The notes below the pieces were generated by a model. The model saw nothing but the letters and a program-made list of their open reading frames with translations, searched no databases and was not told the origin of the DNA. Of a DNA stretch of 64,000 nucleotides, positions 55,423-64,000 are shown in pieces (the stretch's first letter is position 1; every line of letters begins with the position of its first letter). Source of the DNA: Branchiostoma floridae. Lineage: Eukaryota > Chordata > Leptocardii > Amphioxiformes > Branchiostomatidae. Position numbers and translations under genes: made by a program. The stretch is taken from NCBI RefSeq assembly GCF_000003815.2, contig NC_049981.1:31119791-31183790 (forward strand). The letters run 5' to 3'.

Positions 55423-55587
55423 TAATCTCCAAGCAGATCCTACGATGGCATAAGATAGCACTAAACTGGCCAAGGAGTGTAGTCAGCCAAGAGGTGTCCA
55501 TCTGCCAAACACACTCCTAGGCCGGTTTCATTCCTCTGGCAGCTTTTGATACTATCTTACGCTACCGTAGGATCTGCTTGTAGATTA
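55423..55587. mobile_element. MITE family F copy 2 in gene 2 intron 3
   Basis: TAATCTCCAAGCAGATCCTA to TAGGATCTGCTTGTAGATTA. Flanks ACAATTTTG and ACACTGTTG match at 7 of 9 bases, an aged target duplication. Confidence 0.85.
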
Positions 55588-55623
55588 ACACTGTTGGTCC
55601 CAAGGATCTATTTTAAGACTTAC

Positions 55624-55864
55624 TCAGCCACGCAGTGGGCAGCGGTGACGACCCAGTCCCTCGCGAGAAGCGTTCCTCCGCACACGTGACCACCGTACAG
55701 TTTCAGGCTGACCTGCCACGGCCACGAGCCCTGCACGGCCTCAACACCGCCCATGATCCGTGCGTGCTGCCCTGAGATGGCCGGCCTGCCGCACTCGCCG
55801 CTCACTTCCACAATGGCAGCGGCCATCGCTGGTGTGACGGCTTTTTCTGTCGTTGTCTCTGCCA
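55624..55864 (-). CDS. Protease gene 2, exon 3: linker, activation site, catalytic His
   Basis: [20 protein letters not shown] linker, [28 protein letters not shown] and VVTAAHC. Acceptor AATTTAG, donor GTAAGT. Confidence 0.92.
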
Positions 55865-55927
55865 CTAAATTGCAAAGAAATAGACAAAAAAAGTTAAAAA
55901 AGTTACAGGAAGTTTGGGTGAAAAATC

Positions 55928-56196
55928 TCCGTTTGTAATGGCCGGCATTCCGCTCTCGCCGTCAATTTCTACAAGGGGAGCGGCCATGGCTGTAGTCTCC
56001 AAGCAGCACTACGGTGCCTTAGAGATAGTATCAAAGCTGGCAAATGAGCATAGCCGGCACCGGTGCCAGTTTGACTCACTTTGGCCGGCTGTACTCCTTT
56101 GCCAGCTTTGATACTATCTCTTAGGCACCGTAAGGTCTTCTTGGAGACTACCATGGCTGGTGTGACGGCTTTGTCTGTGGTCGTTTCTGCCACTGG
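55928..56196 (-). pseudogene. Partial duplicate of gene 2 exon 3, split by a MITE
   Basis: The minus strand from 56196 reads a preserved acceptor (TCGACCAG), then TGGCAGAAACGACCACAGAC, matching the start of exon 3 ([13 protein letters not shown]). After the MITE the copy resumes ([18 protein letters not shown]) to 55928, with the conserved light-chain Cys changed to Ser. The copy ends before the activation site. Exon 2 reads open through the intron into this copy, so intron retention would add about 100 residues. Confidence 0.85.
55993..56150. mobile_element. MITE family F copy 3, inside the duplicated exon
   Basis: TAGTCTCCAAGCAGCACTAC at the left and CTTCTTGGAGACTA at the right. Perfect 9-bp target duplication CCATGGCTG at 55984-55992 and 56151-56159. 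Central GGCACCGGTGCC palindrome. Confidence 0.92.
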
Positions 56197-56294
56197 TCGA
56201 GAGAGGAAAAATTGGGAAAAATTCAATGACGTATCATCCTGCACGATTGGAGCCAAATTTGAAGAAAAAAAAGGAAGATTAAAAAATGTCTTAC

Positions 56295-56417
56295 TACATC
56301 CGGCCTCATCCGAGCCGTCCTTACAGTCGACTTCCTTATCGCAAAGCCAGGAGCTGGGCAGGCACATCCCATCACAGGCGTGTTGGTCTGGGGTACAGGC
56401 CTCGAACAGCCAGGCGT
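56295..56417 (-). CDS. Protease gene 2, exon 2: LDLa domain
   Basis: 123 bp, phase 1-1. [15 protein letters not shown] to [12 protein letters not shown]. Acceptor TTGTCCAG, donor GTAAGA. Its first half is the template of the 106-bp array in intron 1. Confidence 0.92.
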
Positions 56418-57060
56418 CTGGACAACAAACAAACAACAAAACATAAACAACAACAATACAACATAAACAACAACAACAACAGCAGCTGGGCAGGCATATC
56501 CCATTACAGGCGTGTTGGTCTGGGGTACAGGCCTCGAACAGCCAGGCGTCTGGGCAACAAACAAACAACGGAACATAAACAACAACAACAGCTGGGCAGG
56601 CACATCCCATCACAGGCGTGTTGGTCTGGAGTACAGGCCTCGAACAGCCAGGCGTCTGGGCAACAAACAAACAACGGAACATAAACAACAACAACAGCTG
56701 GGCAGGCACATCCCATCACAGGCGTGTTGGTCTGCGGTACAGGCCCCGAACAGCCAGGCGTCTTGGCAACAAACAAACAACACAACATAAACAACAACAA
56801 CAGCTGGGCAGGCACATCCCATCACAGGCGTGTTGGTCTGGAGTACAGGCCTCGAACAACCAGGCGTCTGGGCAACAAACAAACAACGGAACATAAACAA
56901 CAACAACAGCTGGGCAGGCACATCCCATCACAGGCGCGTTGGTGTGGGGTACAGGCCTCGAACAACCAGGCGTCTGGGCAACAAACAAACAACAAAACAT
57001 AAACAACAACAGCTGGGCAGGCACATCCCATCACATTGTCCTGAGGCGTCAGGACAATAA
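56418..57060 (-). repeat. 106-bp tandem array of splice acceptor plus half LDLa exon (gene 2 intron 1)
   Basis: The word GCTGGGCAGGCA recurs at 56353 (true exon), 56485, 56591, 56697, 56803, 56909 and 57012; spacings 132, 106, 106, 106, 106 and 103. On the minus strand each full unit is a TTGTTTGTTTGTTGCCCAG acceptor (AAG in one), ACGCCTGGCTGTTCGAGGCC and on to CTGCCCAGC, then TTGTTGTTG. Five decoy acceptors are at about 56550, 56656, 56762, 56868 and 56974. The copies stop before the calcium-binding half of the LDLa and have no donor. The last unit (57012-57060) is truncated. Confidence 0.95.
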
Positions 57061-57457
57061 ACAAACAACAAGTCGTCAACAACAACAACAATATAACAAC
57101 AGAAGCATCCCGACCAAGGTATGTATAAGTTAGACGTACAGGCCCAGAGACAACAAACGGAGGGTGAAAATGTGATAGTTTTTTGTGTGTTGGTAAGCAT
57201 AAGCTGGCCTGTGATTTTCAACACACAAAGTTGACTTGCCTGTCCAACTCCTGTCTTTGTGCCAAGCTCAATATCAGTTGAGAGGGTAGTATGAATGGAG
57301 TGAGTATCAGGTTTTCTCACTTTTTCATCAAAAGATCCCCTTTAATTAAAACGTGTTGACTCATGCTGCCAACCAGAAAACAGGGGAAAGAAACACACTA
57401 AGCCACTGGATAAGCTAACAATGCGGTGCAAACGTGAAGGATGTGAGCTTTTCTTAC

Positions 57458-57503
57458 CTCCTCTGTTAAAGAAAAGAAGAAGAAGTACAGATATCCAGAG
57501 CAT
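57458..57503 (-). CDS. Protease gene 2, exon 1: signal peptide
   Basis: ATG at 57503-57501, 15 codons plus one base, hydrophobic ISVLLLLFF. Donor GTAAGA. The start is supported by a TATA box 51 nt upstream. Confidence 0.85.
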
Positions 57504-57553
57504 CTTGGACTCAGACAGAAAACTATTCTTATGTGAGTCTGTTTCCTCGCCTG

Positions 57554-57561
57554 TATTTATA
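57554..57561 (-). promoter_or_regulatory. TATA box, protease gene 2
   Basis: Minus-strand TATAAATA 51 nt upstream of the ATG; it implies a short 5' UTR of about 20-30 nt, typical of secreted protease genes. Confidence 0.65.
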
Positions 57562-59680
57562 GTTGTTTCATCATATTGAGATAGAGTAAGTGATAACACG
57601 GGCGAGGTCGGAAGTGAAAAGATGGGTGGAAGCGGCCATTAGTAGGCATTAATCAAGTGTCGAGATAAACGCAAACATTCCGTGTGTAAACTGTTCACGT
57701 TATCATCATCTCTGTGTTAAAACTGCAGCACGTCATCATTTTCGTGTGTAAATTGTCCACGTCATCATTTTCCAGCACGTCGTCATTCCTTGGGATATTA
57801 AACGTCATAGTTTGAACAGGCACCAAAGAGAGACATCAGGCGATAAGCACAAGAAATGCAGGTGTCAGAGCGCGGAAGTTGTCGCTGACTTGAAACAGTA
57901 TCCGTATAACCTGGTAACGTGTGTAGATTTATCTGATGCGTCTATGCAAGTTTACGTGTTTGATATTCGCTTGTTTCACGGCGACTAAACGAACGTTTTT
58001 CTTACATTTTGATGACATTGGAACATATATCTTTGTATAATTTGGCCAATTTTCTAGTACAGTAGAAGCCGGGTAATTGCATACACCACCCGGTGGTGTA
58101 ACAATGCGAAGTTATCCAGCTGGACCGCACCGGTTTGGGATTTGGGGTTCTTACATGCCCAATAGTGCTTGTAATGTATTTTAAGATTTGCTGATCATGC
58201 GCTCGCACGCGCGAATACACTGAAACACACTGGCGCACGCACACATAAACACACGCGTACGCATACACACACACACTCACACACACACACAGATACGTAC
58301 ACACATAAGCGCGCGCGTGTACACACAAACACACACGGACACACACGTACACACACATACATACACACGCGCGCATACACATGCATGCACACACGCCCTC
58401 ACACACACACACAAACACACACACACAGAGAGACAGACAAACACAAACAAACACACACGAGGACAGGCCTTGTTGAAATTTCAATAAAGTCAAATTAAAA
58501 AAGATAAGCTCGAGCCACATACATCTGCTTGGAGCCTACCCCAGAGGAGTGGTTTGGGACCGCCGCATATTTGTGGTTGCGGTGAGCCAACCAGCGGGGT
58601 CCTCACGGCCGGGTTGGCGGTTTGCCAGCCTCACGTCACACTTACATTACAGATCATCACAGGTACGGCAGTTCGTCTGGAGGTGCCGGGCAGAAGAACA
58701 CGCCTCTCCCCCCTCTCTCTTCTTAACACCGGCTTCTTCAACACCAGGGGAAAGCCTACGTCTTCAACAGGTAAAGACATCTATTCATCTATCTTTCAGG
58801 TGTTTAAGATGTTAAAGGTTTTAGCATAAACATGTTCACGACCGCACAAAAATGTTCTCGGTCTCTCACGGAAATAAAGGGGCGTGATATTGTAATTTTG
58901 GCGCGACGAATATTCGTGCTGTGAACAGTGATTTTTGGCAAGCGCCGTTTGGGCTCAAATTCGGAGTCTTCCCCCATCATTTTCTACGAAACAGAAAGCT
59001 TATTTTGACTGCCTTTCTAAAGCTTACATAGACCTATTCGCCATTGTATCTTACTAAAGTTTAAAGCTTTGCTTTTTCACATTTTATATCATTGTATATT
59101 TCTCATGACATTATAGGCCTTAATCTCCGCTGTCCAAAATCTGGTTGTTTACGTTTATCCAGTTCAAGTGAAGGCCATTTTTTGTTCAACCTGGCGCAAG
59201 TTCCTAACAATCGTGTTTTATCTTTGCCTGGATAGATACAAAACAAAACGCCACCTGTACAACAGGTCCCTTATCTAAAGAAAGGTGTTTTAGCACACCT
59301 GGATTCACCGAACAAAAACGCCATTATCTTTTGTGCTTCGTTGAAGGTTAGACATCCAGGTAAACAATATTCAAAGACAATTCAATCTATACAACTGGCT
59401 AAAATTCGCACGCATGTCACTTTAAGCGTCCGAAGTAATATCCAAATTTTCTCAATTTGTAGAGATTGACTGAGTTGCCTTTTATAATAGATACAGTCAA
59501 AGCTGGTCAGACGACCACTTTACGCAGGCAACTACCTCCAGACACTAGCCACATTAACTGGCAGTCCCGTAAATTTTGACATAGTTAAACCCACCCTGCC
59601 CTGCCCCGTCCCCAGTGCCTGCAGAGGTTGGTAGGTCAAGATTTGACTGGATTATCTTTGTGTGTGTTTACCAACTTCAC
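57562..59680. other. Intergenic; possible 5' UTR exon of the ammonium transporter
   Basis: Contains a CA/CG repeat (58196-58460). A GC-rich stretch at about 58550-58769 ends AACAG before GTAAAG, a possible donor of an upstream non-coding exon on the plus strand; unproven. Confidence 0.3.
58196..58460. repeat. CA/CG-rich alternating purine-pyrimidine tract
   Basis: Long CACACA runs mixed with GCGCGCG and ACGCGTACGC words, of the kind prone to Z-DNA. Open frames of Cys/Val repeats on the minus strand are artefacts. Confidence 0.9.
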
Positions 59681-59724
59681 AGGGCCGAGGATTCGACTTG
59701 AGCTTGTTCGGAAGCACTGTCACC

Positions 59725-59821
59725 ATGGCGGCCAACTTGACGATTCTGGCGGCTGACTTCGCCACCTTACAGAAGAATGCGGACCAGCTATTCCTTCTAA
59801 TCATGGGCTGCATGGTGTTCT
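59725..59821 (+). CDS. Ammonium transporter (AMT family), first coding exon
   Basis: ATG in an excellent context (GTCACCATGGCGG), 32 codons plus one base, then donor GTGAGT. It encodes MAANLTILAADFATLQKNAD followed by QLFLLIMGCMVF. Animal AMT proteins begin with a short extracellular segment and a first membrane helix of this kind (a VDQFFL.MG..VF pattern), which continues in the next exon as FMQ.GFA. Only one helix is visible, so the assignment rests on about 32 residues. An acceptor CTTCACAG at 59673-59680 suggests a spliced 5' UTR at 59681-59724. No later exon was found to the window end. Confidence 0.55.
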
Positions 59822-59999
59822 GTGAGTACACGCGCGCCTATCTGGGCTCTGGGTGAAGGACTGGCTTAGTCTTTTCTTACATTTGACAATATGGGGGGGG
59901 GGGTATATTGTTTGTATGATTTTGACCAATTTTCTAATACTGCAATTCGTTCTTGCATGTCTCCATAGCATGTGCATGCCTAATATTACTGTTTTTACT

Positions 60000-60088
60000 G
60001 ATCATAGGCTGTATGGTGTTTAGTGAGCACACACGCCTTACTGGGCTCTGGTTGAAGGACAGGCTTGTCACAAGTTCTTTTGTTATGT
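60000..60088 (+). pseudogene. Duplicate of ammonium transporter exon tail and donor, +200 bp
   Basis: ATCATAGGCTGTATGGTGTT, then TAGTGAGCACACACGCC matches 59800-59840 (ATCATGGGCTGCATGGTGTT, then CTGTGAGTACACGCGCGCC), and the following intron words CTGGGCTCTGG and GAAGGAC also match. It sits in the intron, keeps a GTGAGC, and lacks an in-frame exon. Confidence 0.8.
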
Positions 60089-63000
60089 CTGCTACCCTGA
60101 TAGTTGTAATTATCTGATACTCTCAACTGGAAAAACGTCCTCTCACAATGGTCAATGATTTGGTCGCAATTACTGCATACTTTGTGTAAAAAATTGTTTC
60201 GTCCATGTCCCGTTTTTTAGGTTCTAAGTAGATATCTGTGTTTGTGCTTGTGTTTGGTTAGAGAAAGGTTTGATGTTAAGGACCACTAGTGAAGAAATTG
60301 ATCCGGTGCTAGACGGATTGTTAACGAAGTAATCCCACTATTGTGTATATCATGGCAACTGGTCTAATGACACACACGTCTTGCAAGGTAATCATGTCCT
60401 CAAAGTGATGAGGTCAGATTGAAAGTTTTCTTTGTGACTAGAATGAGTACCATCCTAGGTAGTTAACCCGGGCTACCATACTCTCCCCTAAACCCACTGG
60501 TCTGGGAACGACGAAATGTTGAAAAGGGGAGATTGTGTGTGTGTGTGTGGGGGGGGGGGGGGGTAGGGTAAACTAACTAGGATGGGACGTAGGCTAGGAG
60601 TCTCACGGTGTGTGTAGGAAGAACTGAAAACGGCGTGCTTAGCGTACTCCGGGCAGTTTAAGCGTTGCGCCGTCTAATAGGATAAATGTCGGGGCCACGA
60701 CTTAATATCAATGACTCACCCAGCGAGTCGGCGGTAGCAGAGGTCGAGTCGTCGCCGACGGCGGGTGTTTTATAGTTGTACGACAATGCCCCTTGTGTTC
60801 TAGCTGAGCCCGAATGTTGTGTTTTTGCGAACCAATCTTGAAAACACAGGACACGCTCCCATTCGTTCTAAAGTACAAACCAAACTGAAATACGTTTGTG
60901 TGAACTACGTCGCGGTCGTAGTTCGCCAGAGTATACGTCGTGCCTTGTCATACTACGTCGCAATTTGCTGAAGTAATCGACGTAGTTTGCTGAAGTACTC
61001 GAAGTTGACTGAAGTACGTCGTAGCCTTTTCTAGTTAAGTTTTGACCGGAATACAAAACCATACACGTGCAGCCCTGTCTGACTGGCAGAGCGTAAGTGA
61101 CTGTTCCAATTTGCGGTGAACCAAACGGCCCGACCAGACAGTTTTGTCAGATTTACGGCTTTCTGCCCCAAGGTGGTTAGGATACGATGTCACCTGTCAC
61201 GATCGCCCCGACGTTGCATCACCCCACTTTGTGTGCTGTTGCATCATGCTGTACTTATAGCCTCACCCAGGGCCTCGTTCTGTACAGGCACCAGTCAGAT
61301 CGGTCGAGGGCCGTCGGGCGATCCGACCCGCGGGAGGGCTGGGACCGAGGGTGATGCGGAATACCCCGTGCTGTATTTCACAAAATAAAACTATGCTGTA
61401 AGTAAGGGATACAAAAGAGCAGCTTCAGCTAAATTATAGACATAAATCAAACAACAAAATCAATCAAATCTTTGTTTCAAATTTCCTTCCAATACACTCA
61501 AATGTGGTCGAGTAAGCACCTGTGGCGCATGCGCGCAGACAACCATATCAAGTCACAGACCACATCAAAACAGCCTTGTCCTCAGCAAAGAGGTTATGTT
61601 TTTGTCCTCAGTAACCACCTGTCCTTATCTAACCATTTTTTTCTCAGTCGATTTAATCCAGGTATATTTGCATGTTTGTGAATAGAATAGAATGTTCACT
61701 ACGTTTCGACGACCCGTACATAATCCATTTGGACATGGAGTCGACACCCTGGTTGTGTGCAAAGATCTTTTTGGATAAAGTTGAACTTCGTGTAATTTTC
61801 AACACAAAAAATGGACTTGACGTCTTTGTCAACAAATGAACAATCCATTGCTTTGTCAATTTCCTAACATGAGTCCATCCGTCGAAAATTTGGGTAAGTT
61901 ACAATTTTTATGTTGGAAATTACAGTTCAACTTTATCCAGAATGTCTTCTACCAACAAAGATGAACTTTCAAGTCAATACAGAGAAATTTGTTTTCCAGT
62001 AATCTATCAATATGAAAAAGACCTATGAACATGCTGCAAACTGTACTCCCGGCCCCCTCTGCCATGTTATCTCTATTTGGTCAATTTCTACTATTTTTTA
62101 ATCCAGCGATCTGGAACCTGGTACGGACGAGAAAGATTCCTGTCATGAAAATTTTTTGGCAGACGTATTAAAGCTGATAGCCTGGAGTTCAGCCTTGTTC
62201 GCTTTAGTCCGTTCCCAAAGTAGTCTCTACCACACTCCTGCCCGGCCGAATAGGGGACTTTGGAAGTTAGGAATGAAAGCCTAGTGTTGGCCGGCCTGGT
62301 GCAAACTCTACTCCTCGGCCATCCAAGTTCTCTGGCGTGTTTTCTGTCTTATATGGCCAATTTCTACTATTTTCCCAGCGAACTGTGTAGAGCCTGGTAG
62401 AGGCTACTCTCGAAGGTCGCTACCCGCCAACAGCCTTGAAGGATCGGAGGGGGGTCAATACTGAGTGTTTTGTTTCATAAGCTGAACAGTCCTTGAGACC
62501 GGTCATTGCTCTCATCTTCTGATTGACTTTTCGTGATAGAACGATCAGATAAGAGAAAACAATGGAACGCGCCCAGCAATTATGACGTTACCGGGTACAG
62601 AGGGGAAACTCGCGATAAAGATCTCACATGGGGAAAGGTGTGCGTTGTGTAGAGCACCAACCTTACTCCAAACACTTACCACATCGTCAGAGAAAGAGGA
62701 GTTAGCCTGATGAAATCGCGCTTATAGCGTCCCACCCCACATCTGCCAGATACAGCCTCGGATAGTTTGCGCTACGCAGACTAACAAAGATATTGCTGGT
62801 TCTCGCTTTAATAAAGATTGACGTTTGCGGTCCCGAATAATGACAGGCTCTCAAAATAGAATGATCATGAATCATCAAAGTGTCGGCGTTCACTTTGATG
62901 TTGGCGCATCGTCATTCCTTCTCTTTACTTACGCCAAGAGAGCGTCATGTTTGTCTGTTTGTTGGTTGGTTGGTTGGTTGGCTCATGATCGACAATACGG

Positions 63001-63575
63001 ATTAATTTTTGTAATAATTGTTTTGTGTGTAGTAACGAGTTTTGTCAGTCCACTTGATTGGTGATTTACGCGTTTTCGTCCGGTTGGTGACAGTTACAAA
63101 TCAGTGGTGACACGAGTTGCTGCCCTCCCATCAAGTAAAGTATCACCCCGAGGGGGCAAGGTAAGATTGTCTCACGGGTCGTCCATAAACCATAGAAACT
63201 GCGGTAGATGTTTAAACATCTGTATAACGTACTTATCAAAATAAAATCTTGTGGTTTATAATTAGCGAGTAAAGAGATCATGAAGACTGGGGACCAATAC
63301 AAACAGGAACAAGAAGACGTAAGGTTCTCAAGGACGTCTTGTACTTTGACAAATGGGTTCTTAAAGACTTGGGTGTCTCCTTGGGGACCTCAATTATGGA
63401 CCTAATGTGTTTCAAATGTCACTTTTCAATGTTAGGAAATCTTTTGTCTCAGCAGAAGTGCTGAAGGGTTTGTGTCTGTGTGTTTGACTCTGAGCGCAGA
63501 TCTGTGATGTTCGATGTGACTGGTACGCAGTTGTACGGCGACCTTCTAGAATGTGACAAGCCTAAAGGGTTCATA
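60089..63575. other. Presumed ammonium transporter intron; no exon recognised
   Basis: Contains a GT/G tract (60532-60563), two diverged copies of a roughly 90-bp segment (about 62040-62125 and 62305-62400; both with TTTCTACTATTTT, CCAGCGA and CTGGTA), and otherwise unique-looking sequence. Short frames show no family resemblance. Confidence 0.4.
60532..60563. repeat. (GT)n followed by G-tract
   Basis: GTGTGTGTGTG, then about 16 G. Confidence 0.95.
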
Positions 63576-63969
63576 CACCTTTCTCGCGCGGCGGCCATGA
63601 TAGATTGAAGACGAGGTCAATGAGGCAAACAGACAAAACTTATTTCTAAAATCAGCTCCTATTTAGATTTCCCCCAAACCACACAAATTTTCACAATAGA
63701 AGATCAAATAATAAACATTATAACTAGTGTTATGCACCGAAAGATGTATCAATTTTGAGTAGCGTAGACTGACCCCATCGTCCCTTAAGAGATGCAAAAT
63801 AAAAACATAATAATGCAAATATTTGACGGACATGTAGCCAAATCTCTTATTGGTCACTTTCCTAATTGGAAGGCTATAATTGGTTGAACTGCTAATTATG
63901 ATGGACAGTCTTTTGTTTGCCTCATTGAACTCGTTTTAGATCTATCATGGCCGCCGCGTGAGAAAGGTG
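63576..63969. mobile_element. MITE with about 58-bp terminal inverted repeats, TA-flanked
   Basis: CACCTTTCTCGCGCGGCGGC at the left pairs with GCCGCCGCGTGAGAAAGGTG at the right, continuing inward through CATGATAGAT and CAATGAGGCAAAC. TA on both sides (63574-63575 and 63970-63971) fits a mariner-type target. 394 bp, no transposase. Confidence 0.88.
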
Positions 63970-64000
63970 TATTGTGCAACCAGATGCGAACCGATCGTTT

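Noticed and set aside
56223-57320. Series of overlapping 90-130 codon frames on both strands
   Set aside because: Shadows of the 106-bp array; the repeating peptides are the half LDLa exon read in shifted frames.
58002-58520. Minus-strand frame of Cys/Val repeats (172 codons)
   Set aside because: Translation of the CA/CG dinucleotide tract; no start context, domain or splice structure.

Overview
The window looks like invertebrate-metazoan genomic DNA, most likely from a cephalochordate (amphioxus); that assignment is inference. It has intron-split genes with vertebrate-like CaMKII exon phases, a tandem pair of LDLa-trypsin zymogen genes, and very many short terminal-inverted-repeat elements (MITEs), minisatellites and SINE/LINE pieces. 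There are two assembly gaps (24823-24993 and 36231-36500). No bacterial operon, CRISPR array or viral gene was seen.

Layout. Positions 1-38380 hold almost no recognisable exon. They contain one open LINE reverse-transcriptase fragment (842-1900), about 15 MITE copies in at least six families, a 0.9-kb 27-bp minisatellite (16950-17840), several GC-rich patches, and a perfect 174-bp tandem duplication. Because the first three coding exons of a CaMKII gene lie on the minus strand at 40395-38381, and exon 4 is not visible to the left, this desert is probably one very long CaMKII intron (inference). Positions 42960-57560 hold two head-to-tail minus-strand secreted serine protease genes. Gene 1 (exons 48656 to 43046) encodes signal peptide, two LDLa domains and trypsin domain, 361 aa, with all catalytic residues. 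Gene 2 (exons 57503 to 51809) has one LDLa and a trypsin domain, but a 4-bp expansion in a CTGC run breaks its frame before the catalytic serine. Positions 59725-59821 (plus) hold a first coding exon resembling an ammonium transporter N-terminus; the rest of that gene is not visible.

The most unusual theme is repeated local duplication of splice junctions. Gene 2 intron 1 contains a 106-bp tandem array in which the acceptor and first half of the LDLa exon are copied five more times, plus a stub. Gene 2 intron 2 holds a copied half of exon 3, interrupted by a MITE with a 9-bp target duplication. Gene 1 intron 5 has the tail and donor of exon 5 copied inside TGAG repeats. The ammonium transporter exon tail and donor are copied 200 bp downstream. 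The last exons of the two protease genes are nearly identical (187 bp with 3 differences) while their other exons are strongly diverged, which points to recent gene conversion over the catalytic-serine exon.
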